In this document: one piece after another, positions 1-8,588 of the stretch | Position numbering within the stretch: position 1 is the stretch's first letter | How the letters are laid out: each line of letters begins with the position of its first letter | From: DASZVB01 sp035545855 | Lineage (GTDB): Bacteria; Myxococcota_A; Polyangia; Polyangiales; Polyangiaceae | DNA length: 64,000 nt | Assembly: GCA_035545855.1 (NCBI GenBank) | Contig: DASZXK010000101.1 | Coordinates: forward strand, 29,842-93,841 | Reading direction: 5' to 3' | Position numbers and translations under genes: made by a program | Notes under the pieces: generated by a model | Database searches by the model: none | Told to the model about the DNA's origin: nothing | The model's input: only the letters and a program-made list of their open reading frames with translations

Positions 1-293
1 TCGATCCGCAGCGTTCCGCGGGGGCCGCGCTTGCCATGCAGCGCCGCCGCCTCCTTGGCCTCGTCGAAGTCACGAACGATCCGCGAGGCGCGCTCGAGGA
101 AGAGCTCTCCGTCTTCCGTCAGTGACACCACGCGGGTCGATCGGTGCATGAGCCGGGCGTCGAGCTCCCGTTCGAGGCGCGCGATGCTGCGACTGACGGC
201 GGACGGCGTGATGCGAAGCTGCCGCGCCGTCTCGCTGAAGCTCCGCGTTTCCGCTGCGCGGACGAAGATCTGGAGGGCCCCGAGCGTGTCCAT
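1..293 (-). CDS. LysR-family transcriptional regulator, partial (N-terminus only)
   Basis: The gene runs off the left edge, leaving the first 97 residues. These form the winged helix-turn-helix of a LysR-type regulator: the opening MDTLGALQIFVRAAE, the recognition segment FSETARQLRITPSAVSR from residue 19, and the RLMHRSTR wing near residue 48. The ligand-binding domain lies outside. LysR proteins usually bind between themselves and a divergent target; here the SRPBCC gene starts 134 bases away on the other strand, so it and the following hydrolase are the likely targets (inference). ATG 293 gives the usual LysR start position. Confidence 0.9.
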   Translation of the reverse strand, partial: MDTLGALQIFVRAAETRSFSETARQLRITPSAVSRSIARLERELDARLMHRSTRVVSLTEDGELFLERASRIVRDFDEAKEAAALHGKRGPRGTLRI

Positions 294-312
294 CGGGCGA
301 TGTTCCCACTCG

Positions 313-339
313 TGACAGATTGGAACAAGTGATGTGTCA
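313..339. promoter_or_regulatory. Possible LysR operator, inverted repeat TGACA-N17-TGTCA
   Basis: Two inverted arms, TGACA at 313-317 and TGTCA at 335-339, sit in the divergent gap between the LysR gene and the SRPBCC gene, about 20 bases upstream of the regulator's start codon. The stretch is less GC-rich than its surroundings. The position fits a LysR site, but the arms do not match the classical T-N11-A spacing, so this is tentative. Confidence 0.25.
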
Positions 340-427
340 GCGCTCGCCCTACCGCGCGCCGCGGCGGCTCGCACACTGGGACGAGCGACGCCGCAGGGCC
401 GTCGCCATTCGACCCAGAGGAGACTCC

Positions 428-958
428 ATGACCCAACATTCGACCCCCATCGACGCAGCATTCGGGCTCGGGGGCACGCCCCCCGAAGCCCGCGTCCTCT
501 TCCCCGAGGGCCAGCGCCCGCACGAATCTCCGGTCTTCACGCGCAACGAGCTCGCCATCGCCGCTCCGCCGGAACGGATCTGGGCGTGGCTGGTTCGACC
601 AGGCCGCTGGCCGGAATTCTACGCGAACGCGAGGAACGTCGAGATCGACGGCGGCGCGCCGGACCTCGCGTTCGGTTCGAGGTTCCACTGGACCACCTTC
701 GGCGTCCGCGTCCACACCGTCGTCCAGGAGTTCGTCCCCCATCACCGGTTCGCGTGGAGCGGCAAGGGTCTTGGGTCGTCGGCGTACCACGGCTGGGTGA
801 TCGTCCCGCGGGGCGGCCGAAGCCTCGTCGTCACGGAGGAGACGCAGCAGGGCATCATCCCGAGCGTGTGTCGGTCGTTTCTCCGAAGCGGCCTCCTGAA
901 GTGGCACCAGCGGTGGCTCGAAGGGCTGGCGGAGCAGGCGTCCAATGGAATGCCCTAG
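428..958 (+). CDS. SRPBCC (START/polyketide cyclase-like) family protein
   Basis: A 176-residue protein whose residues 40-172 read as a helix-grip SRPBCC domain: first strand and helix at IAAPPERIWAWL, then WPEFYANARNVEI, an FGSRFHWTTFG strand, and a long C-terminal helix ending in WHQRWLEGLAEQ. Such domains hold small hydrophobic ligands or act as cyclases or aromatases; nothing here fixes the substrate. ATG 428 is chosen because AGGAG lies just upstream at 418-422; an in-frame ATG at 320 would add a basic, unconserved-looking leader. The alpha/beta hydrolase follows closely, so the two are probably co-transcribed. Confidence 0.8.
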   Translation: MTQHSTPIDAAFGLGGTPPEARVLFPEGQRPHESPVFTRNELAIAAPPERIWAWLVRPGRWPEFYANARNVEIDGGAPDLAFGSRFHWTTFGVRVHTVVQEFVPHHRFAWSGKGLGSSAYHGWVIVPRGGRSLVVTEETQQGIIPSVCRSFLRSGLLKWHQRWLEGLAEQASNGMP

Positions 959-1007
959 AGCGCCGTCGTCGTCGGCCTTCCGGGAACCGTCCACGGAAGG
1001 GAACAGG

Positions 1008-1817
1008 GTGACCGGCCGGATGCGGCAGAAGGAGCGCCTCGTCTCCACGGGGCGTCTTCGGTACTGGGAGGGTGGCGCGACGGACTCGCCCGCGGTCCTG
1101 CTCCTCCACTCGGCCTACGGCGACGCGGAGTTCTCCTTCCGCCCCGTTTGGGAAGAGCTCGCGGTTCGCTGCCGCGTGATCGCGCCGGACATGCCCGGCT
1201 TCGGCGCGTCCGAAGCCCCCCGCGGGATGGACCTTCCCACGCTGGCTCGTGCGTTGCGCGAGCTCCTCGGCCAGCTCGGCGTCCCGCGTGCGACGGTCGT
1301 GGGCAACTCGTTCGGTGTGTCCGCCGCGATCGGGCTCGCGGATTTCCACGCGGAGGTCGTCGAGCGCCTCGTGCTCGTCAATGGGACGACGCTCCCCACG
1401 TTTCCGGCGTTGCTCCGTCGCGCGGTAGCGTTGCCCGTGCTCGGTCGCGTGATCTCGGCGACGTTCTATCGGTCCATCTACGGCCCGAAGGCCATCCGGA
1501 GCGCGTTCCCGCACGCCTCGCCCGAGGCGCTCGCCGGGATCCTCTCTCGCGTCGGCCGGGCGGGGCCGGCGAACTTCAGGACCATGAAGTCGTGTATCCT
1601 CGAAACACCGGTGAAGAAGCCCTCGATAGCGGCGCCTGCGACGCTGCTCTGGGGCGTCGACGACGGGTTCACGCCGCTCGAGGTCGCGCATCGTCTGTCG
1701 AAGACCCTCCCGGGCGCGACGCTGATCGAGATCCAACGAGCCGGGCATCTACCTCAGTGGGATCGGCCCGCCGAGTTCCTCGAGCGGCTGTGGGGCGCGA
1801 CGGACGAATCGGTCTAG
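1008..1817 (+). CDS. alpha/beta-fold hydrolase
   Basis: A 269-residue alpha/beta hydrolase. The nucleophile elbow is GNSFG (Ser101), the acid is in WGVDDGFTP (Asp218 or 219), and the base is in AGHLPQWDRP (His247), a complete triad. The oxyanion-loop motif reads HS rather than the usual HG (residues 34-35). Substrate unknown; the cap region is small and hydrophobic. The GTG start is favoured by GGAAGG seven bases upstream; ATG 1020 is possible, and ATG 945 would overlap the previous gene. The stop codon shares the palindrome CTAG with the stop of the convergent gene. Confidence 0.85.
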   Translation: MTGRMRQKERLVSTGRLRYWEGGATDSPAVLLLHSAYGDAEFSFRPVWEELAVRCRVIAPDMPGFGASEAPRGMDLPTLARALRELLGQLGVPRATVVGNSFGVSAAIGLADFHAEVVERLVLVNGTTLPTFPALLRRAVALPVLGRVISATFYRSIYGPKAIRSAFPHASPEALAGILSRVGRAGPANFRTMKSCILETPVKKPSIAAPATLLWGVDDGFTPLEVAHRLSKTLPGATLIEIQRAGHLPQWDRPAEFLERLWGATDESV

Positions 1818-2539
1818 GGCGTCCAGCGCGCGGTGATCCCGGCGAGCACGAGCGTCGTGTCCGTCGAGGTCTCGAAGTGAGCGGTCTCCCCGCTTTCGAA
1901 GGCGCCGGAGAATGCCGCACGGCCGCCGTGGAGTCGCCGGAACCCGAGGGAAGCGTAGGCGGCCGCTCCCGTCGCGTTCCGAGCGAAGAGTACGTCCAGC
2001 CCGAGGCCGAACCCGATCGTCGACGCCGGCTCCTCGGGCGTCGTGGCGCGGGTTTCACCCTCGCCGCCGATCAGCCGCAGCGACGACACCGTGTAGAGCC
2101 CCTTCACGCCCAACACTCCCTCCACGTACGGACGAACGCTGAAGAATGGGGGTTCGACCCTCAGCCACAGATCGTAGAAGATGGCGCGATCGCGACGCGT
2201 GATCTCCGCGGCTACCGGGCTGCCGTTCAGCAGGACCGGATCGTTCGTGCCTCCCGAGCCCCAGGCCACACCGACGAAATCGACGCCGAGGGTCACCGGG
2301 ATTCGGCCGTAACCCGCGCCGAGCGAAAAGCCGAGGCCGTAGCCCCAGCGATCGAGCGCGTGCGAACCCGTTCCGAAAGGCTCCGCGGTGACCGCGTGAA
2401 GGGCAAAATGCCCACGGAACCCCTCGCGTGCCTCCGCGGTCGGCTTCTCGCTCGGGGCACCGAACGCGACGCCCGAGAAGCCGAGGACGAACGAGACGAC
2501 GAGTGCACGCCACGGGATTCGTCGACGGCACTCGATCAT
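1814..2539 (-). CDS. Outer-membrane beta-barrel-like protein, paralog 1
   Basis: A 241-residue exported protein: a hydrophobic signal segment (VVSFVLGFSGVAFGA) with a likely cleavage near residue 28, then alternating strands typical of small outer-membrane barrels, such as GYGLGFSLGAGYGRIPVTLGVDF and a barrel-like C-terminus. It is clearly related to the gene just upstream: both carry G-x-G-F/Y-G-x-IP-x-TLGVDF and a VRPYxEGxLG segment. Its start overlaps that gene's stop by four bases (ATGA), so translation is coupled. It is the last gene of the run that begins at 8301. Role unknown; an outer-membrane partner of the LLT-like protein is a guess from context. Confidence 0.75.
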   Translation of the reverse strand: MIECRRRIPWRALVVSFVLGFSGVAFGAPSEKPTAEAREGFRGHFALHAVTAEPFGTGSHALDRWGYGLGFSLGAGYGRIPVTLGVDFVGVAWGSGGTNDPVLLNGSPVAAEITRRDRAIFYDLWLRVEPPFFSVRPYVEGVLGVKGLYTVSSLRLIGGEGETRATTPEEPASTIGFGLGLDVLFARNATGAAAYASLGFRRLHGGRAAFSGAFESGETAHFETSTDTTLVLAGITARWTP

Positions 2540-3270
2540 TCGCCCTTGTTCTGCTCGGGGGCGTCGACGAAGTCCATGCGACCGCCGAATCCGATCATCA
2601 CCAAGGTCACGCTCGCGTTCGCCTCCGCACGCAGCGGTTGAGCCGAGCCGGCGACGGACACCGAGCGATCATACACGACGGCCCCGCCGCTAGACCGCCG
2701 AACCCCGACAGTGATCGAAACCGAGCCATCGCGGTTTGCGAGGCCCCAGAAATCGGCACCCACACCCCAGCCGAAGGTGCCCACCCAGTCGGCATTGCGG
2801 AACGCCGTGGTGGTGCCAGTGCCCTTCACGAAAGTGAGGGTGTCCTTCGTCTCGAACTGGGCGCCGCCGAGCGTGCCCTCGAGGTAGGGCCTGACGACCC
2901 ACGACTCTGGCTGGAGGCGGATCCATGAATCCAGGAGGAAGGTTCTGGTCTCCCGAGCCTGTTCGAGAGCGAACGAGTCGGGGCCGGCGGGGACGTCCAA
3001 GGTCGTTTTCTTCGTTCCACCGTACGCGGCGATGAAGTCGACGCCGAGAGTGAGAGGAATCTGACCGAAGCCGAATCCGGCACCGAGCCCGAATCCGGCG
3101 GATGCGGCCGCGTCCGTAGAGTGGAACGGGAAGCCGAGGACTCCGAGGAGCATGGCTTCGCCGCGCGGAGCGTACGGGGAGCGTGCTGCTGCCGCCTGCG
3201 CGACTTCGCCCGTGGTGGTGAGGCCCAGCGCCAGGCCGAGGACCAGAATGCGCGACCGGTGCGTCGACAT
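2536..3270 (-). CDS. Outer-membrane beta-barrel-like protein, paralog 2
   Basis: A 244-residue paralog of the neighbouring 241-residue protein. It has a Sec-type signal peptide (ILVLGLALGLTTTGEVAQA), then Gly/aromatic strand patterns (GFGLGAGFGFGQIPLTLGVDF), VVRPYLEGTLGG, and a C-terminal strand pair. The pair probably arose by tandem duplication. It starts 12 bases downstream of the stop of the LLT-like gene, so the two are almost certainly in one transcript. No enzyme motif or Cys is visible. It could be a closed eight-strand barrel or a periplasmic beta-sandwich; the strand pattern favours a barrel. Confidence 0.75.
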   Translation of the reverse strand: MSTHRSRILVLGLALGLTTTGEVAQAAAARSPYAPRGEAMLLGVLGFPFHSTDAAASAGFGLGAGFGFGQIPLTLGVDFIAAYGGTKKTTLDVPAGPDSFALEQARETRTFLLDSWIRLQPESWVVRPYLEGTLGGAQFETKDTLTFVKGTGTTTAFRNADWVGTFGWGVGADFWGLANRDGSVSITVGVRRSSGGAVVYDRSVSVAGSAQPLRAEANASVTLVMIGFGGRMDFVDAPEQNKGE

Positions 3271-3282
3271 GCGACGCGGAGC

Positions 3283-5157
3283 CTACCCTCCCGGCAGGGC
3301 GACTTTCGCGATGTTTCGAAGGTCGGCGCTCTGGTCCGAGGCTGCCACGACGCGAAGGACCTCGGCGATCGCCGGCATCTGCGGTGCCCAGGTGGCCAGC
3401 GTGCTCACTGCCTTGGCGCGGACCTGGAACTCGGACTCCCGCACCGCCAGCGCGGCCAGCGCGGTCGCAAGAACGGGCGCGGACTGGCGTTCGCGAATCG
3501 CGTCGACGGCGCTGAATCGGACGTCGACGGCGGGATCCGAGCACGTCGCGGCGAGGAGTTGATCGGCGTCGAATCCGGGAATACGGCGGAGCGCCTGTGC
3601 GGCCGCCGCGCGTACCTCGACGGATTCGCTAGTGAGATACGCTCGAACGGTGTCCAGGGTGGAAGGATCGCCGGCATTTCCGAGCGCGGTGAGCGCCGCA
3701 GCCTGTTCGCTGGCGGTCGTCGCCGAGGACAGCTGCGTCGTGAGTGTGTCCCTAGCGTCGCTCGCGAGCAGCGGGTCCGTGCCCTTCAAGCGATACAGCG
3801 CCGAGCCGAGTCCGTACGTCGCCTGCAAACCCACTTCGGGATCCGCGCGCAAGGTCTTGAGCGTCGTCACCGTCTCCTTGCTGGGCGTCTCTACGCGACT
3901 CAGCGATCGCGCGGCTTCCATGCGCATCTCCGGATCCAGAGGCGAATTCGCCGACGCCATCTCCGCGAGCAGCGCCTGAGACGCCGGCGTGCTGGCGTCG
4001 CGCAGCGCGGCGAGCAACGTCGTCGTCATCGGGCCCTTTTGCAGGAGCCGTTCCTTGATCACGCCGAGAACGCTCGGGTCTTCTCGAAGCATGGCCGTCA
4101 GCGCGACGAACGCGCGTCCCGCGCGGTCCTTCTGGTCGGCGGTCGGGTTCTTGGCTCCGAACAGCTCGAGCCTTCCGAGCGCGTCCCCGAGGTTGATGCC
4201 TCCGATTCGTGCGCGGTTGCGGGTAGCGGCGTCCTCCTCCTTGCGACGTTCGGCCAGGGGCAAGGCGCCGGCGGCGTCCGCGGCGTAAGCCGCGAGCCGC
4301 TCCGTCACGCGGGCGTCTCCGGTGCGATCGAGCGCCAGCTCCGTCGTGCCCTCGAACGCCGGCAGCGGGCCGTCGCCGGGGTTCGCGCTGGTCGATTCGG
4401 CGAGCAGAATCGAGCGAAGCGCCCCGTCGACGTCGAGGTGAAACGTCTCGCTGCTCTTCAGGATGTCGTAGCTCGAGAGTCGGTCGGAGCTCATCGATTC
4501 GTACATCACCTTGCGCTTCTGAATCTCGAACGGCCCCTTCTGGAGGTACGACGCGAGGTACGTGCCTGCCGCATCCGTCTCGTGGCGCTCCCATTGGTCC
4601 TTCTCGGTATCTCGAAGGAGTTGGAGGTACTCGCCGAGGGAAATCCACACTCGAGCCACGAACGCCGGGATCTGCACCCCGCCTCGGGCTGCGACGAATC
4701 GGCCGTCCGGGGAGAATTCGAGCACGAAGGGGAGGTGAGCAGCAGCAGACAGGGCCTCCACGCCGCCGAGTCCGGTTCCGTCTCCTGCACCCGCCGTCAC
4801 CGTCCCGGCGAACTCTCCACGGACGAGCGCTCGCGACTCGGACTCGAGCCCCGTCAGCCGCAGGGGACCCCGGAGAGCGAGCTCCGTGATCGACTGACCC
4901 CCGCTGGTCGCGATTCGAGTCTGTTCCTTCAGGTCGAACGTCAACTCGACGCCGCGCGGAAACAACGGGCCTTCGCGCCGCATGATCGCGGACGGGGCGC
5001 CGATCTGCGCGCTCGTCGCGCCCGCGCTCTTCTGCCCCGATGCGGACGCGGCCGGGCGCGACAGGCGTGATACCGCGGCGATGCCGGCCACGGCGGCGAG
5101 TGCCCCACCGAGCAGGAGCCATTTCGGAAATTGCGGAGGTCGGGAGGTATTCGGCAT
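3283..5157 (-). CDS. Vitellogenin/MTP-type lipid transfer module protein (LLT-like)
   Basis: A 624-residue protein with an N-terminal signal anchor (WLLLGGALAAVAGIAAV, residues 13-29). Residues 65-285 are beta-rich and carry marks of the vitellogenin N-sheet: LEFSPDGRF (146-154), LGEYLQLL (174-181), DAAGTYLASY (195-204), then a basic KRKVMY. Residues 320-624 are HEAT-like helical repeats, including ALGNAGDPSTL (490-500) and VRAAAAQALRRI (515-526), which resemble the helical-domain signature of eukaryotic vitellogenin, apoB and MTP. Such modules bind and move lipids. The C-terminal lipid-cavity sheets of vitellogenin are absent, so it is LLT module only. It sits between the 1016-residue secreted gene and two barrel-like genes. 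The family call is from motif memory. Confidence 0.75.
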   Translation of the reverse strand: MPNTSRPPQFPKWLLLGGALAAVAGIAAVSRLSRPAASASGQKSAGATSAQIGAPSAIMRREGPLFPRGVELTFDLKEQTRIATSGGQSITELALRGPLRLTGLESESRALVRGEFAGTVTAGAGDGTGLGGVEALSAAAHLPFVLEFSPDGRFVAARGGVQIPAFVARVWISLGEYLQLLRDTEKDQWERHETDAAGTYLASYLQKGPFEIQKRKVMYESMSSDRLSSYDILKSSETFHLDVDGALRSILLAESTSANPGDGPLPAFEGTTELALDRTGDARVTERLAAYAADAAGALPLAERRKEEDAATRNRARIGGINLGDALGRLELFGAKNPTADQKDRAGRAFVALTAMLREDPSVLGVIKERLLQKGPMTTTLLAALRDASTPASQALLAEMASANSPLDPEMRMEAARSLSRVETPSKETVTTLKTLRADPEVGLQATYGLGSALYRLKGTDPLLASDARDTLTTQLSSATTASEQAAALTALGNAGDPSTLDTVRAYLTSESVEVRAAAAQALRRIPGFDADQLLAATCSDPAVDVRFSAVDAIRERQSAPVLATALAALAVRESEFQVRAKAVSTLATWAPQMPAIAEVLRVVAASDQSADLRNIAKVALPGG

Positions 5158-5250
5158 GGTCGTCCGCTCGCTATTTCTCGGGTTCGCGGGCGCGACGCGT
5201 ACCTGGGAGCGAATTCTCCTCGGTTCGCGTCGCGCCTCCTTCTGACAGAG

Positions 5251-8200
5251 CTACCTCGGGGGGTGGATGCAAGTGGCAGGCGGCGGACCGAAGGGCGCCA
5301 CGTTCGGCGGATTGTCCGTGACGGCCGGCACCTCCGTGTACGCGACGGTGTCACCCTGCTTTCCGAAGTCGCCGGAGTACTTCAAGGTGTCACCCGATCC
5401 GCCGGACACGAGCACGAAGTTCTGGTGGAACCCCGTCCAGCCGAAGAGTTTCGCTCGGAACGTGTGAGAGAAGAACAAGAAGTGGACCCGCGCGGCGAGG
5501 TCCAGCTGACCGTCGAGTTCGGACATGTCCAGGTTCGCGTTCCAGTTGAAACCCGTGATCCAGCGATAGTTGGAGGCGACGATACCGGGCTTCGGCGCGC
5601 CGTCCCAATCCGTTCCCGTGAGGCTGCGCGTATCGGGCTCGCTGACGCGCATGGCCGCAGCCACGATGCCAGTCGGTATCTTGATGTCGAGGAGGTTCAC
5701 CCTCCCCTCGATGCCGACGGAAACTCCGGGGATGCCCACCCCGCAGTACGCGAGGATACCGACGACGCCCGACGGCGTGAGGACCGGTCCGCCGTAGGCG
5801 CGGATGTCACCGAGTCGCGGCGCCGTGCCTCCCAGCGAGTTCGTCAGAATTTCGGTCGTCTTCTGGAAGTTGCCGTCGACACCGATGCCGAACTGAATCG
5901 CGCCGGAGATGTTCCAGGATCCGAAGCCCTCGACGGCGAGATTCAGGGTCACCGGTCCGAGCGGGAAGTCCTGGTCCAGCACCTTCAGGTGATACGGGTG
6001 CGGCGTGTCGAAGACGTGGATGTTGTCCGACACCTGGATGGTCTGGCGCGCCGTCCCGAGCTGGTCCTGGAAGTTGACGTAGCTCTGCGTCTTGGCGTCG
6101 TACTCGGTCTTCCAAGCGTTGATGATGTTGATCTTCCCCGCGCTCGAAATCTGGTCGAGGTTGTTGCAGTCGTACCGAAGGCCGGTGTCGGGGTCGATCG
6201 GCGCGGGCTTGATCTCCTGCTCGATTTCTTCGCACAGCTGCGGGGTGAGCCCGTTCTGGCTGTAGTACTCCCGTGTCTCCCGGGCGAAGAGGTTCGCTTT
6301 GCGGGCCTCCGTGATCGCGGTGCGGGTCGCTTCCCGCGCGCTGGTGCATCGATTGTAGTCGAGGCCTGGCGTCGCGATGCTGTCGTTGTCCTTCGTCGCG
6401 AGGTGAACGGATTGCGCGGCGCTGGGCGTCCACACGGCGAGGGCCTCTCCGAACACCTTGACGGTGCCGATGAGCGTGACGCCGCAGTCGTCCACGACGG
6501 CCTTCAGCTGCGTGTTGAGGACCTCGACGCGGTTCTTGAAGATGATGCCGCCGAACGCGACGCCTCCAGCGCCGTGTAGATCCTGGAGTTGACCGATGCC
6601 GTCCGCCGTCTTGACTGCCTTGATGCCGAATTCGGACGTGGGCTGGAAGTAGACGCCCCACTCCTGACTCCCGTCCTGACCGTTCTTCGCGTTCGCGTCC
6701 TTGATTTCTCCCGTCGGCGGGTCCGTTCGCGGGCAAAGCTCGGCGTCGAGCCGGCTGTACGCGGGAAGGATGTCCACCTGATCCGGCGGAATCGTCGCGT
6801 CCGGGCCGGGGGTCGTCTGCGGCGGCAGTTGCGCCGCCACGGCGGTGGCGCTCGCCGTCCCCGTGGCGCCGGCGCGCGGGCATATCCGGTACTCGTTGCA
6901 GTTCGCTTCGGCCGGCAGCCCTCCACAGCTGATCGGCTGCTTGCCGCAGCGGTGTTCGATCTGCGAGCAACCGGTGTCCAGGCACTTGGCTGCGCAGATG
7001 GCTCCTCCCGTGCAGTCCGAATCGGTGATGCAGGTGTTCGTGAGCGAATTCGGATCCACCGGGCACGTGGTCGTGTTCGCGGCGATGGCCGGACACGTGG
7101 ATCCGGGAGGAGGCGCGGAGTTCAGCTGCGCATCCGTCGGGCCCGCGATCTGGTTGCCGTTGGCGTCGCAGTACCGAGGAGCGATGACGCCGTTCGCCGG
7201 ATCCGCCGGTTTGGCGTGCAGGCTAGTGTAGTACGTGTGCGTCGGGTCGAGCGTCCCGGAGAACGACGGCGCGAAGCTCGGGTCCTTGATCGGCACGATG
7301 GGCGTCTTGATTGGACTCGCGACGATCGCGTTTCCGTTCCCGATGCCGAAGTGATCCGTCGGGCGATGCTTCACCGTCGTGAACGGCAGGACCTCTATGC
7401 CCTGTCCGAAGAACGTGCCCGTGTGCGTGGTATTGCCTACAGTCATGCCGACGACGAGTTGCGCGTTCGGCGCAACGACCGTCCCCGGGAAAGCCGCGCC
7501 GACATAGGCCGGGAGCACCCCGAAGTACCCCACGAACACGTTCGGCGCGCCGCCGCTCGGCGTTCGGTACGTGCCCATGTGCTGGATCGTCGTGTTGACG
7601 TAGATCTCCACGGGACCCGCGGATTCGTCGACGATGACGGTCGAGAGCGGATCGACCACGTACGCGTCGAAGTAGTAGATTCCGCTCCGGAGATTCAACG
7701 TGCCGCCGGGCGAGACGTTCAGGGCGCTGTAGCGTCCCGGAGCGAGTGTCTGCGTCTGCAGCGGGAGCACGTTGAGTGAACCGAGCGACGTGGTCGGGAA
7801 CTGCGCGTGCAGAACCGGCCCGTTGCTCCGACCGATCGACGTGAGCTGTTTCAGGGTTCCCGTGACGACGCTGCCGGGGACAGGGACGATGAGCCCTTCA
7901 CAAGTGACGTTGCCGTTGACGCGACCGACCTCGATCGACGTCGTCGCGACGCTGAAGATGTCGCCCGTCGTGGCGCCGAAACTCACGCCGGTGTTGATCG
8001 CGCCCAGGTTGACGATGCGCGAGTGCGTTCCCCCCTCGACGCTCGCGAACGTCTCCACGCGGAGGTTGCTGGTGGCGCCCAGCACGACGTCGTTGAAGTC
8101 GACCGACGCAGGGAGCGGGATCGGGATGTCGTAGGTCTGTGCTTCCGCCTTGGTGGGCGAGAGCAGCGCCAATGACGACGCGATCGCGGTCGCGCCGAGG

Positions 8201-8301
8201 GCGCCCCACTTCAGTCGCCGTCTCCCGCGCATTCGACGACGAGTCGCCCTGTTTCCGGACGCGTTCCTGCCAGACGGCTCGCCCACTAGTGATTCACTCA
8301 T
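5251..8301 (-). CDS. Large secreted protein, partner of the LLT-like gene
   Basis: A 1016-residue exported protein. Residues 20-55 are an Arg-rich leader, a hydrophobic segment and a likely cleavage after KAEA. Residues 60-340 are rich in short strands with regular Gly/Asn turns (LNLRSGIYYFDAYVVD, VEIYVNTTI), like beta-helix or polymer-forming surface proteins. Residues 400-490 are Cys-rich. Residues 560-1016 contain amphipathic strands (LGPVTLNLAVEGFGSWNI, ISGAIQFGIGVDG) and VGIEGRVNLLDI. A strong GAGAGG ribosome site precedes ATG 8301. The LLT-like gene follows after 93 bases. Whether the C-terminal sheets supply the lipid cavity missing from that protein is only a hypothesis. Confidence 0.7.
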   Translation of the reverse strand: MSESLVGEPSGRNASGNRATRRRMRGRRRLKWGALGATAIASSLALLSPTKAEAQTYDIPIPLPASVDFNDVVLGATSNLRVETFASVEGGTHSRIVNLGAINTGVSFGATTGDIFSVATTSIEVGRVNGNVTCEGLIVPVPGSVVTGTLKQLTSIGRSNGPVLHAQFPTTSLGSLNVLPLQTQTLAPGRYSALNVSPGGTLNLRSGIYYFDAYVVDPLSTVIVDESAGPVEIYVNTTIQHMGTYRTPSGGAPNVFVGYFGVLPAYVGAAFPGTVVAPNAQLVVGMTVGNTTHTGTFFGQGIEVLPFTTVKHRPTDHFGIGNGNAIVASPIKTPIVPIKDPSFAPSFSGTLDPTHTYYTSLHAKPADPANGVIAPRYCDANGNQIAGPTDAQLNSAPPPGSTCPAIAANTTTCPVDPNSLTNTCITDSDCTGGAICAAKCLDTGCSQIEHRCGKQPISCGGLPAEANCNEYRICPRAGATGTASATAVAAQLPPQTTPGPDATIPPDQVDILPAYSRLDAELCPRTDPPTGEIKDANAKNGQDGSQEWGVYFQPTSEFGIKAVKTADGIGQLQDLHGAGGVAFGGIIFKNRVEVLNTQLKAVVDDCGVTLIGTVKVFGEALAVWTPSAAQSVHLATKDNDSIATPGLDYNRCTSAREATRTAITEARKANLFARETREYYSQNGLTPQLCEEIEQEIKPAPIDPDTGLRYDCNNLDQISSAGKINIINAWKTEYDAKTQSYVNFQDQLGTARQTIQVSDNIHVFDTPHPYHLKVLDQDFPLGPVTLNLAVEGFGSWNISGAIQFGIGVDGNFQKTTEILTNSLGGTAPRLGDIRAYGGPVLTPSGVVGILAYCGVGIPGVSVGIEGRVNLLDIKIPTGIVAAAMRVSEPDTRSLTGTDWDGAPKPGIVASNYRWITGFNWNANLDMSELDGQLDLAARVHFLFFSHTFRAKLFGWTGFHQNFVLVSGGSGDTLKYSGDFGKQGDTVAYTEVPAVTDNPPNVAPFGPPPATCIHPPR

Positions 8302-8588
8302 GACACCTCTCCCGTCTTCGCGATGCGAAGACCCGACCCAAAGGCGCTCCTCCGCGCCAACCTCACGACCCGTAGAGACGTCTAGCAGCTCGGTACGGGC
8401 AGATCAATCGACAGCGTGTTCGCGGCCCGAACTTTCGACGACGCCGTATGCACGCGCGTCGCGCCACCTGCGGCGCCACCATCGGGTTCGCGCGCGCGTG
8501 GTCCCGCTGCGCGCGTGACGTGTGGCGCCACTTGTGGCGCTACACATGGAACACCCGGTCTCGGACGCTTGCGCGCGTCGGATGGTCG
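8302..8588. other. Intergenic region with GGCGCC-centred repeats
   Basis: This 287-base gap upstream of the LLT locus contains no credible gene. At 8461-8545 there are several copies of TGTGGCGC / GGCGCCAC, including the perfect palindrome GTGGCGCCAC at 8522-8531. It must hold the promoter of the 8301 gene and may hold the terminator of the 8589 gene; I could not assign either. Confidence 0.4.

Noticed and set aside
8302..8588. A sigma-54 or sigma-70 promoter for the LLT locus
   Set aside because: I found no -24/-12 or -35/-10 pair good enough to report.
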